A stretch of 64,000 nucleotides of DNA from the NCBI GenBank assembly GCA_947457075.1, contig CANGUG010000003.1:103062-167061 (forward strand). The letters are read 5' to 3'. The stretch is from Bacteroidota bacterium (lineage in GTDB: Bacteria; Bacteroidota; Bacteroidia; Chitinophagales; Chitinophagaceae). Below, in pieces: positions 18,613 to 27,350 of the stretch. Numbering within the stretch: position 1 is the stretch's first letter; each line of letters starts with the position of its first letter. Under the pieces are notes generated by a model. The model did no database searches. It was not told the origin of the DNA and saw only the letters and a program-made list of their open reading frames with translations. The position numbers were made by a program, and so were the translations under genes.

Positions 18613-19878
18613 ATGATGGAGAAATTTCAAGGCTTAATTGGAGTGGCAGTTATTTTAGGAATTGCATTTCTATTTTCAAATAATAAAAAAAATATTAATT
18701 ACCGATTGGTCATAAGTGGTTTAACCTTACAATTGGTGATTGGAATTTTAGTATTAAAAATACCAGCAGTAACAAACTTTTTCCAATTTTTAGGAAAGGG
18801 TATGGGAAAAATTGAAGAATTTTCACGTCAGGGGGCTGCTTTTGTATATGGTGGAATATCCGCTTCCACTCCAACCGGTGTAACTGATTTTGCCAATGGA
18901 GGATTTGTATTTGCATTTAATGTTACTGCTACGATTATTCTGGTTTGTGTGTTAGTTGCCTTATTATATCACTTTGGCATTATGCAAAGAATTGTGGCGG
19001 TAATTGCTAAAGCCATGAATTTTATTATGCGTGTTAGTGGTGCCGAAGCCTTGAGTAATGTGGCAAGTGCCTTTGTAGGTCAGGTGGAAGCGCAGGTAAT
19101 GATTCGTCCATATTTACCAACAATGACCAAAAGTGAATTATTGGCAAGTATGAGTGGAAGTTTAGCTTGTATCGCTGGAGGTATTTTAATAGTATATGCC
19201 AATATGGGTGCTCAAGCAGGAATGGATTTAGCCCCTAAATTAATTACAGCTAGTTTAATGGCAGCGCCGGGTGCATTGGTGATTGCTAAGATTTTATTTC
19301 CTGAAACCGAGGAATCTCAAACCATGGGGAAAGTAAAATTAGAAGTAAAAAGCCAATACAGTAATACCATTGATGCCATCACACATGGTGCAGGTGAAGG
19401 TTTTAAAATAGCCATGAATGTTATTGCAATGTTGATTGGATTTATTGCTTTAATTGCCTTTATAGATTGGAGCTTACTAAAAATTGGACATTTATTTAAT
19501 GCTCAGTTGGATTTGAGTTTAAACTATTTATTTGGTAAGTTATTTTACCCAATGGCTTGGGCAATGGGCATCCCCAATGCTGATATTCAAAATGCGGCTA
19601 CCTTACTAGGTCAAAAACTAACCATTAATGAATTTGTCGCTTTTAAAAGTTTAACAAGCAAAGCGGTGCCGATCATTACTGAAAAAGGGTTGTTTATTGT
19701 AAGTATTGCCATTTGCGGCTTTGCCAATTTTAGTAGTGTAGGGATGTTAATAGGTGGAATTGGAGAATTAGTGCCAGGACGCCGAAAGGATTTAGCAGAA
19801 TTAGGTTTAAAAGCCCTGTTGGCAGGTACCCTTGCCTCCTACTTGTCTGCAAGTATAGCGGGCATTTTAATTGGCTAA
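18613..19878 (+). CDS. Concentrative nucleoside transporter (NupC/CNT family)
   Basis: Inner-membrane importer that couples nucleoside uptake to a proton or sodium gradient. It is 421 residues, with about ten hydrophobic segments spread over the whole length. The CNT signature is clear near residue 337 in GQKLTINEFVAF, and the gate domain has GGIGELVPGRRKDLAELGLKA near the end. The N-terminus MMEKFQGLIGVAVILGIAF is typical. Ion and base preference cannot be read from the sequence. It stands between the trxA terminator and mqnE, with no nucleoside catabolism genes next to it. Confidence 0.94.
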   Translation: MMEKFQGLIGVAVILGIAFLFSNNKKNINYRLVISGLTLQLVIGILVLKIPAVTNFFQFLGKGMGKIEEFSRQGAAFVYGGISASTPTGVTDFANGGFVFAFNVTATIILVCVLVALLYHFGIMQRIVAVIAKAMNFIMRVSGAEALSNVASAFVGQVEAQVMIRPYLPTMTKSELLASMSGSLACIAGGILIVYANMGAQAGMDLAPKLITASLMAAPGALVIAKILFPETEESQTMGKVKLEVKSQYSNTIDAITHGAGEGFKIAMNVIAMLIGFIALIAFIDWSLLKIGHLFNAQLDLSLNYLFGKLFYPMAWAMGIPNADIQNAATLLGQKLTINEFVAFKSLTSKAVPIITEKGLFIVSIAICGFANFSSVGMLIGGIGELVPGRRKDLAELGLKALLAGTLASYLSASIAGILIG

Positions 19879-19886
19879 TTTAATAG

Positions 19887-19914
19887 TTGATTGTTGCTAT
19901 AATTTGTAGCTTTG
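19887..19914 (+). promoter_or_regulatory. Probable promoter of mqnE
   Basis: TTG, 17-nt spacer, TAGCTTTG. The -7 element fits TAnnTTTG; the spacer is at the short end. It ends 19 bases before the mqnE start. Confidence 0.5.
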
Positions 19915-19933
19915 TGGCTCTATTTAAGAACAT

Positions 19934-21091
19934 ATGAATACAAAGCAAATTGAGGTAATTATTGGTGCTGAAAAAGACAGTCATTTACAAACAATAGGAA
20001 ATAAAGTAATTCAAAATGAACGCCTTTCGTTTGACGAGGGTGTTTATTTATTTGAAAAAGCATCACTCCCCTATGTTGGCGCTTTAGCCAATTGGAAAAG
20101 GGAATCACTCCATGGGAATAAAACCTATTTCAACAAAAACTTTCATATAGAACCCACCAATGTTTGTGTATTCTCTTGTAAGTTTTGTTCTTATTCAAAA
20201 TTATACGCCCACAAAGAAGAAGGTTGGGAACTGACCATTGATCAAATGTTGGACATTGTAAAATCCTACGATGGAAAACCAGTAACTGAAGTCCATATTG
20301 TAGGCGGCGTGCACCCTAAATTAACTTTAGCTTTTTTCTTGGATTTAATGCGTGCCATTAAAGCACATCGTCCAAGTTTGCATATTAAAGCATTTACCCC
20401 TGTTGAATTGGAATACATGTTCCGAAAAGCCAATGTCTCTACTAAGGAAGGCATGCGTTTAGCGCATGAAGCTGGACTTGATTCTTTACCAGGTGGTGGA
20501 GCTGAAATTTTTCATCCTGAAATTAGGGAGCAAATTTGTGCCGATAAAGCTACAGCCGATCAATGGCTTGAAATTCATGAAACAGCGCACGAATTAGGTA
20601 TGCATAGTAATGCAACCTTATTATATGGGCATATTGAAAAATATACACATCGTATTGATCATATGGAACGCTTGCGCCAATTACAGGATAAAACAAAAGG
20701 ATTTAACACTTTCATTCCTCTAAAGTTTAGAAACGAAGGAAATGATATGAGCCATGTACCTGAATCCACCATGGCCAATGATTTAAAAATGTATGCGATA
20801 TCACGTTTATACCTTGATAATTTCCCACACGTTAAAGCCTACTGGCCTATGTTGGGACGCGACACCGCCCAATTAACATTAAGTTATGGCGTGAATGATA
20901 TTGATGGCACTATTGACGATACCACTAAAATTTACTCGATGGCGGGTAGTGAGGAGCAAACTCCAGCTATGACCACTGAACAATTAGTAAATTTAATTAA
21001 ACAAGTGAAACGTCAACCAATAGAAAGGGATACCTTATACGGTGTAATTAAAGATTATTCGAACCACCATTTTGTTGAAGGGGAACTTTAA
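19934..21091 (+). CDS. mqnE: Aminofutalosine synthase (radical SAM)
   Basis: Radical SAM enzyme of the futalosine route to menaquinone, joining 3-[(1-carboxyvinyl)oxy]benzoate to an adenosyl unit to give aminofutalosine. It is 385 residues. The [4Fe-4S] cluster cysteines are in CVFSCKFCSYSK near residue 74. Blocks typical of MqnE rather than MqnC are HIVGGVHPKL, LPGGGAEIFHPEIR and GMHSNATLLYGH. No other mqn genes are in the window, so the pathway must be scattered, as is usual in Bacteroidota. It probably has its own promoter upstream. Confidence 0.93.
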   Translation: MNTKQIEVIIGAEKDSHLQTIGNKVIQNERLSFDEGVYLFEKASLPYVGALANWKRESLHGNKTYFNKNFHIEPTNVCVFSCKFCSYSKLYAHKEEGWELTIDQMLDIVKSYDGKPVTEVHIVGGVHPKLTLAFFLDLMRAIKAHRPSLHIKAFTPVELEYMFRKANVSTKEGMRLAHEAGLDSLPGGGAEIFHPEIREQICADKATADQWLEIHETAHELGMHSNATLLYGHIEKYTHRIDHMERLRQLQDKTKGFNTFIPLKFRNEGNDMSHVPESTMANDLKMYAISRLYLDNFPHVKAYWPMLGRDTAQLTLSYGVNDIDGTIDDTTKIYSMAGSEEQTPAMTTEQLVNLIKQVKRQPIERDTLYGVIKDYSNHHFVEGEL

Positions 21092-21114
21092 AATTGAATG
21101 CAATCAAAACCAAT

Positions 21115-22647
21115 TTAACACTCCGCAAGTGCAATGGGTATTTGAATTGCTAAACCGCCGTCTGCAGTTTCTTTATATTTAGCATTCATATCCAAAGCAG
21201 TATTCCACATTGTTTTGATGACTTTGTCTAAGCTTACCACTGCAAAGTCTGGTTTACTTTGCAATGCCAATTGCGCAGCTGTGATGGCCTTGATAGCTCC
21301 CATACTATTGCGTTCGATACAAGGAATTTGAACCAAACCACCAATTGGATCACAAGTAAGGCCTAAATGATGTTCCATTGCAATTTCAGCAGCCATTAAA
21401 CATTGCTTTTGATTACCACCCAATAATTCAGTTAGCCCAGCGGCAGCCATTGCAGAAGAAACACCAATTTCAGCTTGACAACCTCCCATCGCTGCTGAAA
21501 TGGTTGCGCCAGTTTTAAACAATGTACCTACTGCGCTTGCCGTCATTAAAAAATTTCGAATAGCTGTTGGCGTATTTTTATTACAAAATAATTGTACATA
21601 TAAAAGTACAGCAGGAACAACGCCAGCAGCGCCGTTGGTAGGCGCAGTCACAACCCTACCAAAACTAGCATTCTCCTCATTCACTGCTAATGCAAAACAA
21701 CTTACCCAATCCAAAATATACCTAAAATCTTGTCCTCCCTTTTTAATCAGTTCCATCCATTGTGCTTGATTATCGAAGGTTGCTTGATTCAGTAATTGCT
21801 GGTTTAAATCAAATGCACGTCTTCTTACTTGAAGCCCGCCCGGTAAAACTCCATTGGTTAAACAACCCTTATAAATACAATTTAGCATGGTTTGCCATAT
21901 GGCATCTAATTGTGCATTTATTTGTGTTTCAGATAAAATGGCTTTTTCATTTTCATAAACAATTTCACTAATGGACATACCTGTTTTCATGCACCAATGT
22001 GATAGTTCATCCGTGCTTTTAAATTCAAAAGGAACCTCTGTAACTTCTTCCCTTGCATCGGAAGCCTTAACTCCTATATCAGAAGCTGACGCTTCTTCTT
22101 TACTTACATCAGAAGCTAGCGCTTCTTCTTTCCATGCATCGGACGCATTTAGTTTATTCCATGCATCGGACGCATTCGCGTCCTCTTCAATGAAACCACC
22201 CCCAATGGAATAATAAGTAAAATTGAATTGCGCATTATTAATTGTAACAATCAATTGTAAAGCATTGGGATGATGTGGAAGAGACTGCTCTTTTAAAAAA
22301 AGCAGGTCAGTTTCTACATTAAATTCAATCCCATGAGTACCGTTCAATTGAATAAATTGATTACTTTTTATCGCCTCTATTTTTTGGGTAATAAGTGAAG
22401 TGTCGGTGCTGATAGGATCTTCCCCTAAAAGGCCCATTAACACCGCCATATCAGTGCCATGCCCTTTTCCAGTTTTTGCCAAAGACCCATATAAAAGTAC
22501 CGTGACCTGACTGATTTGATGAAATAAATTGGCTTCTCTTAACTGTTGCATACAATGCAAGGCAGCCCTCCAAGGCCCAAGGGTATGAGAACTTGATGGT
22601 CCCACCCCTATTTTAAACATATCAAAAACAGATATAAATTTTTCCAT
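21115..22647 (-). CDS. sdaA: L-serine ammonia-lyase with an in-frame repeat insertion
   Basis: Iron-sulfur L-serine dehydratase that turns serine into pyruvate and ammonia. It is the single-chain form: the beta domain comes first ([13 protein letters not shown]), then the alpha domain. The three cluster cysteines are visible in MGGCQAEIG and [12 protein letters not shown]. The protein is 510 residues, about 55 longer than E. coli SdaA, because ~40 residues of short ASD-containing repeats sit between GGGFIEED and PFEFKS. The ATG at 22647 is preferred over 22659, since a -7-like element overlaps the longer start. Divergent from the serine hydrolase gene. Confidence 0.95.
   Translation of the reverse strand: MEKFISVFDMFKIGVGPSSSHTLGPWRAALHCMQQLREANLFHQISQVTVLLYGSLAKTGKGHGTDMAVLMGLLGEDPISTDTSLITQKIEAIKSNQFIQLNGTHGIEFNVETDLLFLKEQSLPHHPNALQLIVTINNAQFNFTYYSIGGGFIEEDANASDAWNKLNASDAWKEEALASDVSKEEASASDIGVKASDAREEVTEVPFEFKSTDELSHWCMKTGMSISEIVYENEKAILSETQINAQLDAIWQTMLNCIYKGCLTNGVLPGGLQVRRRAFDLNQQLLNQATFDNQAQWMELIKKGGQDFRYILDWVSCFALAVNEENASFGRVVTAPTNGAAGVVPAVLLYVQLFCNKNTPTAIRNFLMTASAVGTLFKTGATISAAMGGCQAEIGVSSAMAAAGLTELLGGNQKQCLMAAEIAMEHHLGLTCDPIGGLVQIPCIERNSMGAIKAITAAQLALQSKPDFAVVSLDKVIKTMWNTALDMNAKYKETADGGLAIQIPIALAEC
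22052..22180 (-). repeat. In-frame palindromic repeat cassette inside sdaA
   Basis: Five degenerate units with spacings of 27, 30, 30 and 21 nt, each starting GCNTCNGAT, encode [36 protein letters not shown] and ASDAREE. Unit junctions form small perfect dyads such as AGAAGC-TGAC-GCTTCT. All lengths are multiples of three, so the reading frame is kept. Confidence 0.85.
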
Positions 22648-22656
22648 AATCTTAGA

Positions 22657-22685
22657 CAAATGTATGTTAGTTTTTTATACATTTG
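22657..22685. promoter_or_regulatory. Inverted repeat between sdaA and the serine hydrolase gene
   Basis: Perfect 9-bp arms CAAATGTAT and ATACATTTG separated by 11 bases, filling most of the 41-base divergent gap. Each arm also reads as a TAnnTTTG-type -7 element facing outward (TACATTTG). Either paired promoters or an operator. Confidence 0.55.
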
Positions 22686-22688
22686 ATA

Positions 22689-23924
22689 ATGAAATTGTAT
22701 TTACTTATTCTATTTTCAATTTTTTCCATTTGCGAAGTCAATGGTCAAGTAAATGCTCAATTCCTTGAGGCTTTAATGAAGCAAAGACCAGCTCAGTTTG
22801 CGGAAATATTAAACAATCCATCTGAATACAGGATTCAGTTATTTTATACTCAAATAGATAGAGACGAACATAATATACCGCACTTTACAGAATATAGTTA
22901 TCGACTAAATCCAACGGAATATTTTTATCCAGCAAGTACGGTAAAAATGCCTTTAGCTATCTTAGCATTAGATAAAATTAATTCGCTCAACATTCCTGGA
23001 TTAACCAAATCAACCTCGCTATATTATGATAGTGTTGGTGCGAGACAAGAAACCATATATAATAATCCCTATGCAGTAAATGGTAAACAAACCATTGAAC
23101 AAGCCATTAAAGAAATTTTTTTAGTAAGCGACAATAATGCAGCTAATAGATTATTTGAATTCATAGGACAAGAAGCAATACATTCTACATTGGCTGAAAA
23201 AGGATACAAAGATGCCTATATTAGGAATAGACTTGAACTAGGAAGAACGCAGGAAGAAAGCAGACAAACCCAAGCCATTGATGCTTTTGATGACAATGGA
23301 AAACTAATTTACCATTTCAAGCCACAATATAATAAACAACCTTTACCTAATTATAATGTTCAATTGGGAAAAGGGTATTTAAACGGTAACGATTCGTTAA
23401 TAAATGCCCCATTAGATTTTTCTACAAAAAACAGAATTTATCTAAACGATTTACACCATATTTTACAGTCCGTTATTTTTTATGATCAAACTCCTAAGGC
23501 AAAGCAATTTAATTTAACAAAGGAGGATAGAATGTTTCTTTTAAAGTGGATGCATACCTTACCCACCGAATCTCAATATCCTACTTATGATTCGCTTGAT
23601 TATTGGCCAGCCTATTGTAAATTCTTACTAATGGGTGCTGAAAAAGGGCCTATTCCATCAAACATTAAAATATTTAATAAAGTAGGTGATGCTTATGGTT
23701 TTTTATTGGACGTAAGCTATATAGTAGATACAGTGAATAAGGTTGAGTTTATGTTGAGTGGCGTTATTTATTGCAATAAAGACGGAATTTTAAACGATAG
23801 TCAATACGATTATGAATCAGTCGGCTTTCCTTTTTTTAAAAATATGGGGCAACTCATTTATGATTATGAACTGAATAGAAAAAAGAAATTCCTACCCAAT
23901 TTTAACCAACTCTTTCCTCAATAA
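22689..23924 (+). CDS. Class A beta-lactamase-like serine hydrolase, exported
   Basis: Secreted protein of 411 residues with a signal peptide (LYLLILFSIFSICEVNGQ). The penicillin-binding fold is shown by the SxxK motif STVKMP near residue 90, the SDN motif in FLVSDNNAANRL near 145, and a K-x-G motif in FNKVGDAYG near 325. The omega-loop ExxLN motif of true class A beta-lactamases is not evident, and the region between SDN and KxG is much longer than in those enzymes. It is therefore more likely a peptidase or esterase than a resistance enzyme. The track start at 22683 is a TTG; the ATG at 22689 is used here. Confidence 0.82.
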   Translation: MKLYLLILFSIFSICEVNGQVNAQFLEALMKQRPAQFAEILNNPSEYRIQLFYTQIDRDEHNIPHFTEYSYRLNPTEYFYPASTVKMPLAILALDKINSLNIPGLTKSTSLYYDSVGARQETIYNNPYAVNGKQTIEQAIKEIFLVSDNNAANRLFEFIGQEAIHSTLAEKGYKDAYIRNRLELGRTQEESRQTQAIDAFDDNGKLIYHFKPQYNKQPLPNYNVQLGKGYLNGNDSLINAPLDFSTKNRIYLNDLHHILQSVIFYDQTPKAKQFNLTKEDRMFLLKWMHTLPTESQYPTYDSLDYWPAYCKFLLMGAEKGPIPSNIKIFNKVGDAYGFLLDVSYIVDTVNKVEFMLSGVIYCNKDGILNDSQYDYESVGFPFFKNMGQLIYDYELNRKKKFLPNFNQLFPQ

Positions 23925-24070
23925 TTAGCTATAACATACTACCTTATTGAATTTCCTTAGATATACACAACCTAGTCAAGAAAGACTGAATAATTAAATG
24001 ATATCAAAAGCCTAAAACTTACAGGCGTTTGCGAATAATTTGCGAAATTTGATATACCAAATAAATTACC

Positions 24071-25261
24071 ATGATATTATCTTCTTTATTAAATCGCTTT
24101 AGTGAACCAGAAACTTTGAAAATGGCTAAGTTAGGCCGTGAATTAAGGGCACAAGGAATTGATGTGATTGATTTAAGCTTAGGTGAACCCGATTTTGATA
24201 CGCCTCAGCATATTAAAGACGCTGCTATTAAAGCCATACATGACAACTGGTCGCATTATACACCAGTTGCCGGTTTCTTAGATTTAAGAGAAGCAGTTTG
24301 CACAAAATTGAAAAGAGACAATCACTTGGATTATAAACCGGAACAAATTGTTACTTCTACTGGAGCAAAGCAAAGTTTAGCCAATGCTATATTGGCCTTG
24401 GTGGATGAGGAGGATGAAGTTATTATCCCTACTCCGTACTGGGTTACTTACTCTGAATTGGTAAAAATTGCTAGAGGTAAAGTGGTTGAAATTAGAACAA
24501 CTACTGAAGCAGGTTTTAAAGCAACTCCTGCCCAAATTGAAGCAGCAATCACTCCAAAGACAAAGGTATTTATGTTCTCTAGTCCTTGTAATCCAAGTGG
24601 TGCAGTTTATAGTAAGGATGAATTAAAGGCCATCGCTGCCGTATTTGAAAAATATCCTCATATCACTATATTGTCTGATGAAATATACGAGTACATCAAC
24701 TTTGTTGGAAAACATGAAAGTATTGCACAGTTTTCTGCCATTAAGGATCAGGTTGTTGTGATTAATGGTTTAAGTAAAGGTTTTGCTATGACAGGTTGGA
24801 GATTAGGATATACTGCATCCTCAGTAGAAATTGCAAAAGCAATGGAAAAGTTACAAGGTCAGTTTACATCTGGCACTTGTTCCATTACTCAAAAAGCTGC
24901 AGTCACTGCTTTAGTGGGTGATTTAAAACCTTCATTCGAAATGACTGAAGAATTTACCCGTCGTCGAACAACTACCTTAAAATTAGTAAGTGAAATGCCT
25001 GGCTTTAAATGTTATGCTCCAGAAGGTGCATTTTATGTTTTTCCTGATGTAAGTGCCTACTATGGTAAATCGGATGGGACACAAACCATTTCAAATGCAG
25101 CTGATTTTAGCATGTATTTATTAAATACAGCACATGTTTCCTCAGTTATGGGTGATGCATTTGGCGAACCCAATTGCGTACGTTTTTCTTTTGCCAACAG
25201 CATGCCTAATATTGAAAAAGCATGGGCAAGAATTAAAGAAGCATTGGCTAAATTAAAATAG
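24071..25261 (+). CDS. Aspartate aminotransferase-type class I/II aminotransferase
   Basis: PLP-dependent aminotransferase of 396 residues, closest in pattern to the subgroup Ib aspartate aminotransferases (AspB/AspC). The N-terminus has LSLGEPDFDTPQHI. The substrate and cofactor site shows SPCNPSGAVY and LSDEIYEYI, and the Schiff-base lysine lies in NGLSKGFAMTGWRLGY near residue 237. It transfers an amino group between aspartate (or a related amino acid) and 2-oxoglutarate; exact specificity cannot be fixed from sequence. Its stop overlaps the start of the next gene by one base, implying co-expression. Confidence 0.93.
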   Translation: MILSSLLNRFSEPETLKMAKLGRELRAQGIDVIDLSLGEPDFDTPQHIKDAAIKAIHDNWSHYTPVAGFLDLREAVCTKLKRDNHLDYKPEQIVTSTGAKQSLANAILALVDEEDEVIIPTPYWVTYSELVKIARGKVVEIRTTTEAGFKATPAQIEAAITPKTKVFMFSSPCNPSGAVYSKDELKAIAAVFEKYPHITILSDEIYEYINFVGKHESIAQFSAIKDQVVVINGLSKGFAMTGWRLGYTASSVEIAKAMEKLQGQFTSGTCSITQKAAVTALVGDLKPSFEMTEEFTRRRTTTLKLVSEMPGFKCYAPEGAFYVFPDVSAYYGKSDGTQTISNAADFSMYLLNTAHVSSVMGDAFGEPNCVRFSFANSMPNIEKAWARIKEALAKLK

Positions 25262-26211
25262 TGACTTCCGAGAAATTTCAAATGTTTGAAAACCGGCTGC
25301 TTAAAAATTATAAGCACCGCCTTAAACAAGCCAAGCGTCAAAACTTGACATGTTGGAGATTATATGATCATGACTTGCCTGAGTTCCCAATATGTGTAGA
25401 GTTTTATGAGGAATATATTTACATCGCGGAGTACAATCGAAGACATGCCCTAACCGAAGAAGAACATGCTATTTGGTTTGAAACAACCAAAGACATCATA
25501 ACTAAGTTGACAGGCGTTCCTGTGGATCATATGTATGTGAAACTTAGAAAAAGAATGTCTCACAGGGAAGGCCAATATGAAAAAGAGGAAGTCACTGAAT
25601 CCAAAATAATTACGGTACAAGAAAATGGACACAAATTCCTAGTCAACTTAACTGACTATCTAGATACCGGACTTTTTTTAGACCATCGGATGACGCGTCA
25701 AATGGTTGCGGCAGAAGCAAAGGATACGCACTTTTTAAATCTATTTAGTTATACCAGTTCCTTTTCGGTTTATGCTGCTGCAGCGGGCGCAAAATCAGTC
25801 ACTTCGGTGGATTTATCCAAAACTTATTTGGCCTGGAGTGAGGATAATTTTACCATTAATTTATTAAAGAACCCAGTTCATTATCAATTTGTACATGCCG
25901 ACGTAAAACAATATTTAAAAACACTGCCCGTCAATCATTTTGATTTAGTAGTAATGGACCCCCCTACCTTTAGTAACAGCAAAAGAATGAAGGATATTTT
26001 AGACATTCAAAGAGATCATGTGGAGTTAATCAATGATGTTTTACGTTCCATGAAACCCAACGGAATACTTTACTTTAGTACTAATTTTACACAATTTATC
26101 ATTGACTTAGAACATATTAATAGTTCGCAAGTAAAGGATATTACCAAAGCAACCACTCCATTTGATTTTGAAGGAAGATTAAAACGCTGGTGCTATAAGA
26201 TTATAAAATAA
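25261..26211 (+). CDS. RlmK-like class I SAM methyltransferase
   Basis: Predicted RNA methyltransferase of 316 residues that aligns with the C-terminal RlmK half of E. coli RlmL, which makes m7G in 23S rRNA. The N-terminal module includes FENRLLKNYKHRLKQAKR and RLYDHDLPEFP. The SAM-binding domain has TGLFLDHRMTRQM and LFSYTSSFSVYAAAAGA, and the catalytic-site motif is VVMDPPTFSNSKRM. The THUMP and RlmL parts are missing. The start used is a GTG overlapping the aminotransferase stop (TAGTG); an ATG at 25282 (MFENRLL) is the alternative. The modified base is not proven. Confidence 0.88.
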   Translation: MTSEKFQMFENRLLKNYKHRLKQAKRQNLTCWRLYDHDLPEFPICVEFYEEYIYIAEYNRRHALTEEEHAIWFETTKDIITKLTGVPVDHMYVKLRKRMSHREGQYEKEEVTESKIITVQENGHKFLVNLTDYLDTGLFLDHRMTRQMVAAEAKDTHFLNLFSYTSSFSVYAAAAGAKSVTSVDLSKTYLAWSEDNFTINLLKNPVHYQFVHADVKQYLKTLPVNHFDLVVMDPPTFSNSKRMKDILDIQRDHVELINDVLRSMKPNGILYFSTNFTQFIIDLEHINSSQVKDITKATTPFDFEGRLKRWCYKIIK

Positions 26212-26233
26212 TGAAGATTTTAAATGAGTGGCA

Positions 26234-26842
26234 TTAAATACTGGCAAGTATTTGTTCATGCAAAGCCACCACTTGTGGCAATACCAATTGCAAGTCATCA
26301 TTTACAATTACCCAATCACATAATTTCATTTTTAAAGATTCATCAATTTGATGCATCATTCTTTTTTCAACATCTTGCTGTGTACAATTATCTCTTTTCA
26401 TCACCCGATGCACCCTTAATGATTTGGGTGCAGAGACCCCGATAATTTTATAGGTTCCAAGAGAGGAGCCTGATTCAAAAAATAAGGCAGCTTCTTTGAT
26501 AACATAGGGCGCAGTTTGCGTAGCGGCCCAATCAATGGCAGCCTGAATGGTCACTGGATGTACAATGGCATTGAGTAATGTTAATTTATATGGGTCCGCG
26601 AAAACAATTTTTGATAAATATGTTCGATTTAAGCTACCCTCAACTCCATTATCATTTAGGGTCGAATAAACTTCAGGTCCAAAAGCTGCTATTAATTTTT
26701 CTTTAATGAAGGGACTATTATTCATTAATTGTTTAGCAGTGGCATCAGCATCAAAAATAGGCACCCCCAAATTGGCAAAAACTTTTGCAATGGTGGACTT
26801 ACCTGATCCAATACCCCCTGTTAAACCAATTATCAAGGACAT
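26234..26842 (-). CDS. coaE: Dephospho-CoA kinase
   Basis: Last enzyme of coenzyme A synthesis, phosphorylating the 3'-hydroxyl of dephospho-CoA. It is 202 residues, the normal length. The P-loop is GLTGGIGSGKST at the N-terminus, followed by the substrate-binding FDADATAKQLM. The region VIKEAALFFESGS corresponds to the conserved PLLFE block, and VSAPKSLRVHRVMKRD to the lid. It is convergent with the methyltransferase gene and separated from yajC upstream by a terminator, so it is probably transcribed alone. Confidence 0.96.
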   Translation of the reverse strand: MSLIIGLTGGIGSGKSTIAKVFANLGVPIFDADATAKQLMNNSPFIKEKLIAAFGPEVYSTLNDNGVEGSLNRTYLSKIVFADPYKLTLLNAIVHPVTIQAAIDWAATQTAPYVIKEAALFFESGSSLGTYKIIGVSAPKSLRVHRVMKRDNCTQQDVEKRMMHQIDESLKMKLCDWVIVNDDLQLVLPQVVALHEQILASI

Positions 26843-26885
26843 AAATTAATAAATTATCAAACTTAAAGTTAAGTCAAATTGGACA

Positions 26886-26935
26886 TAAAAAATCCGAAAT
26901 AAGCGCCTAGTAAAAGGATACCTATTTCGGACTTA
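26886..26935 (-). terminator. Terminator of yajC
   Basis: Nine-base perfect arms TCCGAAATA / TATTTCGGA around a 21-base insert, followed on the minus strand by six T residues. It lies 35 bases after the yajC stop. Confidence 0.75.
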
Positions 26936-26965
26936 TTATAAAATGCTTAGTGCAATTAGTAGCAA

Positions 26966-27274
26966 TTACTTATTGATTGCTTGAGACCACTCTAAACTAA
27001 TAGAAGATCTTTCAATTTTTAAATAGCTTCCAGGGCTCACTTCTAATTGAACAGTGTTGTCCTCGTTCACTTTACTAATTGTACCGTGAATGCCTGCAAT
27101 GGTAACAACTTTATCCCCTTTTTGCATATTGTCAATAAACTTCTTTTGTTCTTTTGCTTTTTTAGCTTGCGGACGAATCATGAAAAACCAAAACACGACC
27201 ATGATACCACCTAGCATAATTAATTGAAAAGTACCACCACCTTGACCTGGTGCTTGTAATAAAAATGTTGTCAT
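26966..27274 (-). CDS. yajC: Preprotein translocase subunit YajC
   Basis: Small inner-membrane accessory protein of the Sec translocon, working with SecD and SecF. It is 102 residues. After a glycine-rich start there is one transmembrane helix (LIMLGGIMVVFWFFMIRPQ) followed by the conserved cytosolic segment QKKFIDNMQKGDKVVTIAGIHGTI. This is a textbook YajC layout. The fused secDF gene lies about 5 kb away on the other strand, so they are not one operon here. Upstream nusB is 76 bases away on the same strand. Confidence 0.96.
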   Translation of the reverse strand: MTTFLLQAPGQGGGTFQLIMLGGIMVVFWFFMIRPQAKKAKEQKKFIDNMQKGDKVVTIAGIHGTISKVNEDNTVQLEVSPGSYLKIERSSISLEWSQAINK

Positions 27275-27318
27275 TTGTATTAATTTAATTGTTGTTGTTT
27301 ATTTTATTCTTTCTTACA

Positions 27319-27326
27319 CAAATATA
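27319..27326 (-). promoter_or_regulatory. Possible -7 element of yajC promoter
   Basis: TATATTTG on the minus strand, 44 bases before the yajC start, in the gap after nusB. No good -33 element was found, so nusB-yajC read-through is also possible. Confidence 0.35.
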
Positions 27327-27350
27327 GGCCACAAATACAGATAATGAAAA

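Noticed and set aside
22689-23924. Beta-lactam resistance gene
   Set aside because: Only general SxxK and SDN motifs are present; the class A deacylation motif was not found and there is no resistance context.
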